A stretch of 38,482 bases of DNA from Lachnospiraceae bacterium (GCA_910575005.1 CAJTCL010000012.1:104577-143058), one strand, 5' to 3'. Positions 7,882 through 16,668 are shown, counted from the first letter of the stretch. The notes: generated from the sequence alone by a model not told the origin. Program-made: numbers and translations.

Positions 7882-9837
7882 TTACAGCACCTTCCTTATC
7901 GTGTCTGGACTATAAACTGCAAAAATCTTTTCAAAACGTGCAGCCGCTTGATCATCTGTCCTGCTGCTGTCTTGAACTACAGCGTAATATGGCCTCTCCT
8001 GTGCCATTGTCTTTATGGTCTCCTCGCTGATATCAAGGTCAAAACAAGCAATCAGAAAGCCTTCTGCAACATAAAATACACTCTTGTTATTTACAATCTT
8101 CTCTTCTATTTTGCTGGAGAGCATAATCCCCAAATCCAACATGACCTGAAACAATAAGTCTTCTGCTGTGCGGTCTTCTTTGATATGATCTATCGCTTCA
8201 GACAAAGACCGTTGCTGTACCTGTGCTGGCTGATAGTAGATATCTTTCATATTAGAACTGTCCAATTTCAAGACCCGAAAACCAATATCCCCCGCTTTTA
8301 TTTGTTCTCCCGCCAAGCGGATTCTCTGTTTTCCAATCTCACAGATATTAGAAAACCCTGCTTGATATGCCTGACTTTTCTGGTCGATCTGATCTGCTAT
8401 CTGCACCATAATATATTGCCTGCTGCCGCCATCCTCCTGGTTGAGCTGCATGACTGCATGGGCAGTGGTGGCCGAGCCTGAGAAAAAGTCCAACACCAGC
8501 GCCTCTCTATCTTCCACCGCTCCAAGCAAAATCTTTAACAGATCCACAGATTTCGGATAATCAAAATATTTGCGGCCGCCAAATAATTTTTGCACTTCTG
8601 CATCACCATTGGAAACATTGGGAATGAAATCCTTTAATAAGGTCTGATTAAAATCTCTTTTCTTGGTATAAATCTCATATCCACCCTTAGCCGCAGGCAG
8701 CACAATCAGATTATAGCTTTCCTTTAAAATTTTCTGCCTTGACCATCTCCAAGCATGGTATTTATGCGTTCCATCGCCATTCGCGTGAGGCAGTAATTCC
8801 ACAAAACCCTCTTTTTTCTCTCCAATATCACCAGGCACAATCTCCCCTGTAACCGGATTGTAAAAAATAGAAAATACCAGGTTGGGACGTGTCTGCTCAT
8901 TAAATTTGCGATTGTGATTGTATAAGGTATCTCCCACTGCAAAGGCGCCAATTTGATCTTTGCGGATCTCTTTCTTAAAACCTTTATAAGCGTCTGGCAT
9001 CTTACGCTTTGCAAACTCTATATTGATATGAAATTCTGAAATCATCTGGATATCTTTCGCATATACTAAAATACTCTCCCATGTTTTGGCCGCGCCCTTT
9101 CCAGAGATCTGCCTGCCGGTGAGATTGGTAATCCAGGCAAAATGATTGACATAGTTTGAAGGTCCGAAAATCTCACTGCATATCTTTCGTAAATTCTCCA
9201 TCTCATTGTCGTCAATGCTGATAAAAATAACCCCATCATCCGCCAGAAGATTCCGCGCTAATTTCAATCTGCTATACATCATATTTAACCAATCGGTATG
9301 AAATCTGCCGTTCGTGTCCATATTTTTCACCAGCCTGTCCTCTCCTGTATGATACTGACTGCTGCGCTGTGCATATTGTTCTATGGTCTCTGAAAAATCA
9401 TCTTCATAGATAAAATCATTGCCTGTATTATATGGCGGATCAATATATATGATCTTCACCTTGCCCAAATACGTTTCCTGCAATAATTTTAAGATATCTA
9501 AATTATCGCCCTCAAGATATAAATTTCCTGTATGGTCAAAATCTACACTCTCTTCTCTGCAGGGCCGAAGCGCTGCTGTAATGGGAGCATTTGCCATAAT
9601 CATGGAGTTCTTTTTATCCGGCCAGGTAAATTGATATCTCTCCTGATCTTTCTCTACCACGCCGCAGGAAATTTCCGTTCTCAGCACATCTGCATCAATA
9701 GCTCTCTCAATCAGAGGATTTCCACACGCATCATATCCAGCGAGATATTCCGTCACCGCATTGGGAAATAATTTTGACAAGATTGTATAATTTTTATCCG
9801 CTATATTTTGGGACTGCATTCTCAATTTCTTATTCAT
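7882..9837 (-). CDS. mod: Type III DNA adenine-N6 methyltransferase Mod
   Basis: A 651-residue beta-class N6-adenine DNA methyltransferase. The catalytic motif IV is DPPYNTGNDFIYED (133-146), and the AdoMet-binding motif I is LDFFSGSATTAHAV (449-462). This order, catalytic before AdoMet motif, defines the beta class to which type III Mod proteins belong. The region between (about 235-430) is the target recognition domain, the fastest-evolving part. The length is normal and the motifs look complete, so it is probably active and marks host DNA on one strand of an asymmetric site. ATG 9837 follows GGAGAGAG. The gene is the middle one of three: nuclease-like gene 13 bp upstream, Res helicase 1 bp downstream. 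No simple repeat tract that would suggest phase variation was seen in its 5' part. Confidence 0.92.
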   Translation of the reverse strand: MNKKLRMQSQNIADKNYTILSKLFPNAVTEYLAGYDACGNPLIERAIDADVLRTEISCGVVEKDQERYQFTWPDKKNSMIMANAPITAALRPCREESVDFDHTGNLYLEGDNLDILKLLQETYLGKVKIIYIDPPYNTGNDFIYEDDFSETIEQYAQRSSQYHTGEDRLVKNMDTNGRFHTDWLNMMYSRLKLARNLLADDGVIFISIDDNEMENLRKICSEIFGPSNYVNHFAWITNLTGRQISGKGAAKTWESILVYAKDIQMISEFHINIEFAKRKMPDAYKGFKKEIRKDQIGAFAVGDTLYNHNRKFNEQTRPNLVFSIFYNPVTGEIVPGDIGEKKEGFVELLPHANGDGTHKYHAWRWSRQKILKESYNLIVLPAAKGGYEIYTKKRDFNQTLLKDFIPNVSNGDAEVQKLFGGRKYFDYPKSVDLLKILLGAVEDREALVLDFFSGSATTAHAVMQLNQEDGGSRQYIMVQIADQIDQKSQAYQAGFSNICEIGKQRIRLAGEQIKAGDIGFRVLKLDSSNMKDIYYQPAQVQQRSLSEAIDHIKEDRTAEDLLFQVMLDLGIMLSSKIEEKIVNNKSVFYVAEGFLIACFDLDISEETIKTMAQERPYYAVVQDSSRTDDQAAARFEKIFAVYSPDTIRKVL

Positions 9838-9850
9838 GTTGCTCTCTCCG

Positions 9851-10624
9851 TTACTGGCTTTTTAGATTATCAATCACTTCCTGTACAGAAATATGATCCT
9901 GCCTTGCTCTTTGCCTCTGAATGATAAATCCTTTGGACGTCTGGTGTGCTCTCTCCTCCACAAGCCGCATTCCCTTTATTGTCTCTCCACATTTTACCAA
10001 TCTATGATAATAATTTTGCAGTCTCTCTCTCGGCAGAATAAAAAACTCCTCCACCGTTCCAATCAGGAAATACTTGGTTTGATCTTGTTTTAAAATACCG
10101 CTGTCCACCCATTCTCCAGCATTTGTCATTCTCTCCTGATATTCAATATAGACATTGCCTGTTTTTTGGAGCTGCATATCACATTTTATCTCAATTCCTG
10201 CCTTTGTCTCCCCTTGATGATACTGCTGGTCTTTTCCATAAAATAAGCCGATATCATATCCATGCCGGCGAAACAAATCATCAATATAAACCTCAAATCT
10301 GTGTGAAACATATAATTGCTCTATGTAATAATCTGTCTTCCTGCGGTCACTCCAAATTACAGGTTTCTCATAATTCCATATTTGCTGAGCATATTTATCT
10401 CTAAACAGATCTAATCTTGCTTTTCGGGTCTCCACCACTTTTTGAATCTGGATTCTTCGTTGCAAATTTTGAGGTGTATTATATTCATCAATCAATGATT
10501 CTGTAATCTAAAAATCTTTATAGTCTCTCACGCTTTCTCCAGACACAAATTTATAATCATAAAACCATAGAACAATATGTTCTTCGCAGGTCAAACGTTT
10601 CTGATAATCTATATATTCAATCAT
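9851..10624 (-). pseudogene. PD-(D/E)XK nuclease-like protein, interrupted by in-frame amber
   Basis: A frame opens at ATG 10624 with a good site (AGGAGAG, 4 nt spacer) and reads MIEYIDYQKRLTCEEHIVLW and on to KDF. TAG at 10508-10510 is codon 39. The same frame continues ITESLIDEYNTPQNLQRRIQ through 218 further codons to the stop at 9851. The only start after the amber is a TTG at 10495 with no visible ribosome binding site, giving 214 residues. Counting from 10624, a PD-(D/E)XK-like core is visible: D124 in GYDIGLFYG, then E145-I-K147 in GIEIKCD, followed by TGNVYIEYQE. A CAG to TAG change (Gln to amber) would explain the break. The gene lies 13 bp upstream of mod in the same operon. I read it as an accessory endonuclease of the type III-like system, inactivated or reduced in this strain. 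The nuclease assignment is by motif only. Confidence 0.6.
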
Positions 10625-10826
10625 ATGATACTCTCCTCATCTTGGGGCTGCCGCTCTGAAAAAAGATCAACTTTTCCCTCAAAAGATACCAAATCCTGTA
10701 TATCTCTTTCTCAACACGACAGCCCTACCAATGCTATCCATTTAGTACAATTTATTCCTCTGTAATGACTTTGCTTTGTGCACCAACTACCAACACTATC
10801 ATCACAAATTTTCTTGACACTATTTC

Positions 10827-11225
10827 CTACTCTGCAATAATCTCACCCACTGCGTCTACCATTGGCACTATACATTGCCTTGTCACACCTTTGACACTGT
10901 GTTCCAACACGCCAAATGGCTCATGATGACTTAGCATCAGGGATTCCCCTTGATTGATCTCTAGTTCTACTGGAAAATCCAACTTTTCCATTACCCTGTC
11001 CACTGTATCTTGATTAAAGTTATCATCCCATCCTGTGACCCGAATTAATACATCTGCCTGATCAATTTCGATTGCCACCTCAACTTTTTTCTCTTGCTCA
11101 CTGACAAGATTTGCTACCAATGTACAGGTATCTCCCTTCATCGCTCCGATAAACTTCCAGCCAGTGAGCATTGTCAACTGATCCATAATAGTTCCTACTG
11201 TTTTTACAATTGGTTTCAGTTTCAT
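10827..11225 (-). CDS. Hypothetical protein downstream of beta-galactosidase
   Basis: A 132-residue soluble protein that I do not recognise. It starts MKLKPIVKTVGTIMDQLTML with GAGAGGAAAAG upstream of ATG 11225. It appears as an alternating beta-rich fold (KFIGAMKGDTCTLVANLV, KVEVAIEIDQADVLIRVTGW) with acidic character and no membrane segment or metal-binding motif. It starts 15 bp after the stop of the GH42 gene on the same strand, so the two are probably one transcript. A link to sugar use is inferred only from that position. The 201 bp between it and the type III-like operon contain no gene and no convincing terminator. Confidence 0.7.
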   Translation of the reverse strand: MKLKPIVKTVGTIMDQLTMLTGWKFIGAMKGDTCTLVANLVSEQEKKVEVAIEIDQADVLIRVTGWDDNFNQDTVDRVMEKLDFPVELEINQGESLMLSHHEPFGVLEHSVKGVTRQCIVPMVDAVGEIIAE

Positions 11226-11240
11226 ATTCTTTTCCTCTCT

Positions 11241-13232
11241 TCACTTTTCTATCTCTAAAATCTGCACCTCATAAGCTCCAAGTTTCCCTGCCTGCTCTCC
11301 CCACAGCAAATGATAGCCCTGCGGCACAGTATAACTTTTAGCTTCACTGGAATGATTGATGACAAACAGAAAACGAGTCTTGTCATTCTCTCTGGTCATA
11401 CATTCCACCTCTGGCACAGGCACACAAATTGGCTCAACGCCAGCCTTCCTGCAAATCTGCGAAATCAAAGCCTCCATCAACTCTTCTCCTGGCTCCGTCC
11501 CCACATAATAACAATTGCCGCTTCCAAATGAATGCTCTGTGATACAAGGTTCTCCAGCATAAAATTCACTGGCATAGCTGGCTAAAATTTTGGTTTCTGG
11601 CCTCAAACGCATCAAATCACTCCAAATATTGGCCTGCAGTTTCTGTCCCTCAAAAAGTACTTCCACATGAGTTTCCCGCAGACAATCATAGTCAAGCACC
11701 TCCACGCCTGCCAGCTCGCTAAGCTTGCCTGGAAGCTCACGATCAGCCATACAGAGATTATGCAGATCTTTCACCCCAGTACGCATGGTCAATATTAGAT
11801 GTCCACCCTGTCTCACATAATTAAAATATTTATCCTCAAGTTCTGGCGACATTAAATATTGCAGCGGCGCTGCTAAGAGCTGATACTGATTAAAATCGCC
11901 TTGCTGCGGCACAAAATCCACGGAGATATTCTGTTTGTAAAAGGCCTGGTAATATTTTAAAAGCTGCCCTGTATAATTCAAATCCTGGTGGTGGGGCTGT
12001 ATCTGAAACGCATATTCCTGTTCAAAATCAAAGACAATCCCCACTTGGGGCTTCGGCATACTGCCCTGTAAGCGTCCCATCAATGGTTCCATTGTTCCAA
12101 TCAGTTCCTTCAATTCCTGATATCTGCGCCCTGGATTGCCGCTGTGCGGCAAAATTCCATGCCAATACTGCTCTGTGCCCATTGTACAAGTACGCCACCG
12201 GAAAAATACAATCGCATCCGCGCCGTGGGCAATCCCCTGCAGCGCCCATGCCGAGAGCTGTCCCGGCGCCGGCGCCCTGCCCATTATCTCCCAGCCTGTA
12301 ATCCCTGACTGCTGTTCCATAATCCAGAAAGGCTGATTTTTATAACTGCGCACAATATCCAACGTCGCCGCCAGCACATGATTATACTCATGAGGCGTTT
12401 GGGACAAGTAAAATCCTCCTGGATATTGATCATGAGAGACAATATCCAACAATTCTCCTAACTTATAATAATCTACTTTGTTGGCAAAACCCATATAATT
12501 GTGGGTGATAAACTGATTTTTTGCATATCTGCGAATAATCTCTGTCTGTTCTCTGGTAAAATCTACAATCAAATCCGAACAAAAGCGTTTCCAGTCCAGC
12601 ATAGCAGAAGGATTTTCCCCTGTCACCGTAATCCGCGGGGCAGGCACTTGGGCAAAATCATTATACTCCTGGCTCCAAAATGCTGTGCCCCAGGCTGCAT
12701 TCAAGGCTTCCGTTGACTGATATTTCTTTTCTAACCATTTCTGAAAATGCTGTCTGCAGCTATCACAAGTACAAAGCTCCTGATGGCTGTTGCCCAGCTC
12801 ATTGTCCGGCTGCCAGCCAATCACCCAGGGATTTTCCCCATAATGCTTGGCCATCTCTGTTACAAGTCTGCGAATGGCCTCGCGGTAAATAGGATTGGAC
12901 TGGCAGTCATGATGCCGGCCTCCAAATCCACGTACTCTGCCCTCTCTGTCGATGGGCAGAATCTCTGGATGCTTTTGAATCAGCCAGGCCGGAGGCGCCG
13001 CTGTCGGCGTCCCCAATATGGTATAGATGCCATAATCCGCCAACAGTGCAATTGCTTCATCCAACCACTGAAAATCAAATACATCTTCCTGCGGCTGCAA
13101 TTTATGCCAGGAAAACTCTGCCATACGCACCATCTGGATGCCCATCTGCTGCATCAGTCTGGCATCCACCTCCCAGCGCCCGCGCTCCCAGTGTTCTGGA
13201 TAATAGTCTGCCCCAAAATGTAATCGCTTCAT
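11241..13232 (-). CDS. GH42 beta-galactosidase
   Basis: A 663-residue intracellular glycoside hydrolase of family 42, which removes terminal beta-D-galactose from galacto-oligosaccharides or related glycans with retention of configuration. The family N-terminus is clear (MKRLHFGADYYPEHW). The acid/base is E145 in WQPDNELGN and the nucleophile E306 in FWIMEQQSG. A metal-type Cys cluster, C153-x-C155-x2-C158 after C110, matches the zinc site of many GH42 enzymes. The trimerisation domain (about 390-590) and the C-terminal beta domain are present. The length is normal. There is no signal peptide, so the substrate is imported first, but no sugar transporter lies in the window. ATG 13232 follows AAGGAGGAGAAC. 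Two palindromic operator-like sites lie just upstream, which suggests LacI- or AraC-type control. Confidence 0.93.
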   Translation of the reverse strand: MKRLHFGADYYPEHWERGRWEVDARLMQQMGIQMVRMAEFSWHKLQPQEDVFDFQWLDEAIALLADYGIYTILGTPTAAPPAWLIQKHPEILPIDREGRVRGFGGRHHDCQSNPIYREAIRRLVTEMAKHYGENPWVIGWQPDNELGNSHQELCTCDSCRQHFQKWLEKKYQSTEALNAAWGTAFWSQEYNDFAQVPAPRITVTGENPSAMLDWKRFCSDLIVDFTREQTEIIRRYAKNQFITHNYMGFANKVDYYKLGELLDIVSHDQYPGGFYLSQTPHEYNHVLAATLDIVRSYKNQPFWIMEQQSGITGWEIMGRAPAPGQLSAWALQGIAHGADAIVFFRWRTCTMGTEQYWHGILPHSGNPGRRYQELKELIGTMEPLMGRLQGSMPKPQVGIVFDFEQEYAFQIQPHHQDLNYTGQLLKYYQAFYKQNISVDFVPQQGDFNQYQLLAAPLQYLMSPELEDKYFNYVRQGGHLILTMRTGVKDLHNLCMADRELPGKLSELAGVEVLDYDCLRETHVEVLFEGQKLQANIWSDLMRLRPETKILASYASEFYAGEPCITEHSFGSGNCYYVGTEPGEELMEALISQICRKAGVEPICVPVPEVECMTRENDKTRFLFVINHSSEAKSYTVPQGYHLLWGEQAGKLGAYEVQILEIEK

Positions 13233-13273
13233 TCTGTTCTCCTCCTTATGTTCACATCTTGATTCTTGTCAAC

Positions 13274-13311
13274 ATTGATTACCATCGATCTTACTGTTGA
13301 TTACCATCAAT
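13274..13311. promoter_or_regulatory. Two phased operator-like palindromes upstream of GH42 gene
   Basis: ATTGATTACCATCGAT (13274-13289) and GTTGATTACCATCAAT (13296-13311) share the 12-mer TTGATTACCATC. Each is a dyad: TTGAT-TACC-ATCAA is perfect in the second copy, with one change in the first. Centres are 22 bp apart, two helical turns, on the same face of the DNA. They lie 42-79 bp upstream of the GH42 start. TTGACA on the minus strand (13265-13270 region) directly beside the first site is a possible -35 box. The cognate regulator is not in the window. Confidence 0.6.
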
Positions 13312-13368
13312 TTGAATGTGATATCCTCATTCATGCATACCCACAGGGCGCCTAGCATGATTCGTCTA

Positions 13369-14937
13369 TCATACTGGTGATGGCTGAACTGTTACAGAAT
13401 ACTCCTCCATATTCCAAATCTGCTTGACGATATCTTGATAAAATTCTGGTTCATGGCACACAAGCAAAATAGCTCCCTTATACTCCTGTAAGGCACGCTT
13501 TAACTCCTGCTTCGCATCCACATCCAAATGATTGGTTGGCTCGTCCAGCAACAAAATATTTGTCTCTACATTTAAGAGTTTACACAACCGTACCTTAGCC
13601 TGTTCTCCTCCGCTCAATACCTTGACCTTGCTCTCAATATGCTTGGTCGTCAATCCACATTTTGCCAGGGCTGCACGCACCTCGTACTGTGAAAAAGCCG
13701 GAAATGTCTCCCAAATCTCTTCAATACAGCTTCGCTCACTGGCCGGCATTTCCTGTTCAAAATAGCCTGGATATAGATAATCCCCGAGCTGTGCCTTGCC
13801 AGACAGCGGTGCGATCAATCCCAATACACTCTTTAAAAAGGTAGACTTTCCGATGCCATTTGTTCCTACAATGGCAATCTTCTCCCCGCGTTCCATCCTA
13901 AGATTCATGGGCTTAGACAATGGTCTATTCTTCTCATAACCCAGCACCAAATCCTCGGTCTCAAAAACCACCTTTCCAGAAGCTCTGGCATTTTGAAAGA
14001 AAAATTCTGGCTTGGGACGTTCTGCAGTTCGCTGAATCAGTTCCATCTTATCCAGCTTCTTCTGCCTGGACATCGCCATATTTCGGGTAGCCACCCGTGC
14101 TTTATTGCGGGCTACAAAATCTTTCAGATCCTCAATCTCTTTCTGCTGCCTGCGATAAGCTGCTTCCTGCTGTGACTTTTTCATCTCATAGACTTCCATA
14201 AATTTATCATAGTCTCCCACATAACGATTTAATTCCTGATTTTCCATATGGTAAATAATATTTACCACACTGTTTAAAAATGGAATATCATGAGAAATCA
14301 AGATAAACGCATTCTCATAGTCCAAAAGATAGCGTTTGAGCCATTCAATGTGATTTTCATCCAGATAGTTGGTCGGCTCGTCCAACAGCAGAATATCAGG
14401 TTTCTCCAACAACAGCTTTGCCAGCAAAACCTTAGTGCGCTGACCGCCGCTCAATGCTGTGACATCCGTCTCCAATCCCAATTCCTGCACACCCAGCGCC
14501 TTGGCTACTTCCTCCACCTTGGCATCTATCATATAAAAATCATGCTGCTCTAACAGATCTTGTATGGTTCCTGTCTCTTCCATCAGGCGTTCCATCTCCT
14601 GCTCATCTGCCTCTCCCATGCGCTCAAACATCTGATTCATCTCTGTTTCCAGTTCATAGAGGAAAGAAAAGGCGCTGCGCATCACCTCGCGGATTGTCAT
14701 TCCAGCCTCCAACGCCGTGTGCTGATCTAAATAACCAGCACGGACATTTTTGGCCCACTCCACTTTACCCTCATCTGGCTGTAAATGTCCTGTGACAATA
14801 TTTAAAAACGTTGACTTTCCTTCACCATTGGCGCCAATCAGCCCGATATGCTCTCCTTTTAAGAGGCGAAATGACACATCATTAAAAATGGCTCTGTCCC
14901 CAAAACCATGTGTTAAATTCTTTACATCTAAAATCAT
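13369..14937 (-). CDS. ABC-F family ATPase
   Basis: A 522-residue soluble protein with two ABC ATPase domains and no membrane segments. Domain 1 has Walker A GANGEGKST, signature LSGGQRTK and Walker B DILLLDEPTNYLD. Domain 2 has Walker A GTNGIGKST, signature LSGGEQAKV and Walker B NILLLDEPTNHLD. Between them is a charged linker (residues about 235-300, rich in Lys, Arg, Glu and Gln), the P-site tRNA interaction motif region. ABC-F proteins act on ribosomes, either in translation factor roles or in ribosome-protection antibiotic resistance, and the subclass cannot be fixed here. ATG 14937 follows AAGGAGAAAGGG; a longer frame to 14997 lacks a binding site. It is divergent from asnA. No antibiotic leader peptide was identified. 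Confidence 0.9.
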   Translation of the reverse strand: MILDVKNLTHGFGDRAIFNDVSFRLLKGEHIGLIGANGEGKSTFLNIVTGHLQPDEGKVEWAKNVRAGYLDQHTALEAGMTIREVMRSAFSFLYELETEMNQMFERMGEADEQEMERLMEETGTIQDLLEQHDFYMIDAKVEEVAKALGVQELGLETDVTALSGGQRTKVLLAKLLLEKPDILLLDEPTNYLDENHIEWLKRYLLDYENAFILISHDIPFLNSVVNIIYHMENQELNRYVGDYDKFMEVYEMKKSQQEAAYRRQQKEIEDLKDFVARNKARVATRNMAMSRQKKLDKMELIQRTAERPKPEFFFQNARASGKVVFETEDLVLGYEKNRPLSKPMNLRMERGEKIAIVGTNGIGKSTFLKSVLGLIAPLSGKAQLGDYLYPGYFEQEMPASERSCIEEIWETFPAFSQYEVRAALAKCGLTTKHIESKVKVLSGGEQAKVRLCKLLNVETNILLLDEPTNHLDVDAKQELKRALQEYKGAILLVCHEPEFYQDIVKQIWNMEEYSVTVQPSPV

Positions 14938-15005
14938 ATGTTCCCTTTCTCCTTTGTAAACTGATTCTATTCTCTCATATTTCCATAAAAACCTCAACTT
15001 ACTTA

Positions 15006-15034
15006 TTGAAAAAATATGGTTGTGAGCATATAAT
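15006..15034 (+). promoter_or_regulatory. asnA promoter
   Basis: TTGAAA (15006-15011), 17-bp spacer, TATAAT (15029-15034): a near-consensus vegetative promoter. Transcription would start near 15041, leaving about 23 nt of leader with AAGGAG at 15052-15057. There is no room for a T-box or other riboswitch. Confidence 0.75.
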
Positions 15035-15063
15035 TACGGTAAACTAAAAATAAGGAGCATATT

Positions 15064-16074
15064 ATGGAACATTTATTGATACCAGAAAATTATCACTCAG
15101 AACTAGATCTGCATGATACACAGATCGCCATCAAGACAGTCAAAGATTTCTTTCAAAATTTGCTGTCAGAACGCCTGCATTTGCGGCGTGTATCTGCGCC
15201 TTTGTTTGTTGACCCTGATTCTGGACTCAACGACAATCTAAACGGTGTGGAACGCCCTGTAACCTTTGGCATTAAAGAACAAAATGAAAAACAGGCGGAG
15301 ATTGTACATTCTCTTGCCAAATGGAAACGCTATGCCCTCAAAAAATATGGATTTTCTCTGGGGGAAGGACTTTATACAGATATGAACGCCATCCGCCGCG
15401 ATGAAGACACTGACAATATCCACTCTATTTTTGTAGACCAATGGGATTGGGAAAAAATTATTGCCAGGGACGACCGCAATCTGGAGTTCCTCAAAGAAAC
15501 AGTAAAAATCGTCTACAAGGTCTTGCGCAAAACGGAAAAATACATGGCTATCCGTTATGATTACATAGAAGAAATTCTGCCGCACGACATCTTCTTTATC
15601 ACCACTGGGGAATTAGAGCAAATGTACCCGACATCCACGCCTAAGGAACGGGAATATCTGATTGCCAAAGAAAAAGGCGCTGTGTGCATCATGCAGATTG
15701 GGGATAAACTTGCCTCTGGCGAGCCTCACGACGGTCGGGCCCCAGACTATGACGACTGGGCCTTAAATGCTGATATTGTGGTTTATTATCCAGTACTGGA
15801 CATTTCCTTAGAACTTTCCTCGATGGGCATTCGCGTGGATGAGAGTTCACTGCTGTCTCAGCTTGAGAAGGCAGGCTGCCCAGAGCGCGCTGCACTTCCC
15901 TTCCAGAAATCTATTTTGGATAAAGAACTTCCCCTGACAATCGGCGGTGGTATTGGGCAATCCCGAATCTGTATGTTTTTCCTGCGCAAAGCACATATTG
16001 GAGAAGTCCAGTCTTCCCTCTGGAAAGATGAAATTGTGGCAGAGGCGCAAAAACATGGAATTTTGTTATTATAA
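15064..16074 (+). CDS. asnA: Aspartate-ammonia ligase (AsnA)
   Basis: A 336-residue ammonia-dependent asparagine synthetase, a class II aminoacyl-tRNA synthetase-like enzyme that converts aspartate, ammonia and ATP to asparagine, AMP and pyrophosphate in the cytoplasm. Family blocks are visible: LRRVSAPLFVDPDSGLNDNL, ERPVTFGIK, VHSLAKWKRYAL, MNAIRRDED and HSIFVDQWDWE. Near the C-terminus is the class II motif 3-like GGGIGQSRICMFFL. The length equals that of typical AsnA (about 330). ATG 15064 has AAGGAG six bases upstream. It is transcribed alone from a strong promoter, divergent from the ABC-F gene. A palindromic hairpin and a dead gene follow. Confidence 0.95.
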   Translation: MEHLLIPENYHSELDLHDTQIAIKTVKDFFQNLLSERLHLRRVSAPLFVDPDSGLNDNLNGVERPVTFGIKEQNEKQAEIVHSLAKWKRYALKKYGFSLGEGLYTDMNAIRRDEDTDNIHSIFVDQWDWEKIIARDDRNLEFLKETVKIVYKVLRKTEKYMAIRYDYIEEILPHDIFFITTGELEQMYPTSTPKEREYLIAKEKGAVCIMQIGDKLASGEPHDGRAPDYDDWALNADIVVYYPVLDISLELSSMGIRVDESSLLSQLEKAGCPERAALPFQKSILDKELPLTIGGGIGQSRICMFFLRKAHIGEVQSSLWKDEIVAEAQKHGILLL

Positions 16075-16133
16075 TAAATGATTTATTTGTCTATATAAAA
16101 AATGGTGAAAGAAAAGAGAAGAAAGGACAAAAA

Positions 16134-16167
16134 TGCAAACACACATCTTTCCCCCTCTGTGTTTGCA
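16134..16167. terminator. Hairpin downstream of asnA
   Basis: TGCAAACACA (16134-16143) pairs perfectly with TGTGTTTGCA (16158-16167). On the minus strand it is followed by a T run; on the plus strand it is not, so it is only a doubtful terminator for asnA. It lies immediately before the Uma2-like remnant. Confidence 0.4.
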
Positions 16168-16169
16168 CC

Positions 16170-16594
16170 AAGCCACAAGAAAAAACTTATACGATCGAAG
16201 ATATCTATGCTCTGCCAAACGGTCAAAGAGCTGAGTTGATTGCTGGACAGATTTATCTGATGGCTCCCTCTGCAAGAATTCATCAAATTATGTTGAACCA
16301 GACCTTAGCATTATCTGTGACAAGAATAAACTAAATGATCAGGGCTGTAAAGGCGCACCAGATTTTATCATTGAGATTGTATCTCCCTCCAGCCGCAAGA
16401 TGGATTACGCTACTAAAAACACCTTATACTCAAATGCTGGCGTGCGGGAATACTGGATTATAGATCCTCAGAAAGAACGTACCACAGTATATTATTATGA
16501 GGAAGATGCTGCTCCCACAATAATTCCTTTCTATCAGAAATTATCTGTAGGAATTTATAAGGACTTACAAATCTGTATTTCAGAATTATTGTAA
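16170..16594 (+). pseudogene. Uma2/DUF820-family nuclease remnant
   Basis: Two pieces of one protein are in different frames. Frame 3 from about 16170 reads KTYTIEDIYALPNGQRAELI and GQIYLMAPSARIHQIM to about 16320. Frame 2 from 16325 reads NKLNDQGCKGAPDFIIEIVS, then NAGVREYWIIDPQKE, to the stop at 16594. Uma2-family (PD-(D/E)XK fold) proteins have the same order: an ELIDGxxYxMAPPxxxHQ block, a middle strand with PDxxV, then the GAPDxVIEIxSPS and AGVxEYWIxDP blocks. Here the middle (roughly 40-50 residues) is missing and the frame is shifted, so the gene is inactive. Members of this family occur in many copies in Clostridia and cyanobacteria, often as mobile or decaying genes. A strong terminator follows. 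Confidence 0.8.
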
Positions 16595-16599
16595 AACGA

Positions 16600-16635
16600 T
16601 TACTCCGACACTCAAATGTCGGAGTAACCTTTTAT
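16600..16635 (+). terminator. Rho-independent terminator
   Basis: TTACTCCGACA (16600-16610), 6-nt loop, TGTCGGAGTAA (16617-16627), then CCTTTTATT. An 11-bp perfect stem with a T-rich tail, separating the Uma2 remnant from the transporter operon. Confidence 0.8.
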
Positions 16636-16668
16636 TGACGAAACAATGAAAACAAATCCTAGAAACCC

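Noticed and set aside
10508-10510. TAG read as pyrrolysine or another recoded amino acid
   Set aside because: No pyl genes or recoding signals are visible, and a single nonsense mutation is simpler.
10577-10765. Plus-strand ORF of 62 codons
   Set aside because: It runs antisense to the start of the nuclease-like gene, has no ribosome binding site and no recognisable sequence.
14938-14997. N-terminal extension of the ABC-F protein
   Set aside because: The strong AAGGAGAAAGGG site directly precedes the internal ATG at 14937, where family members begin.
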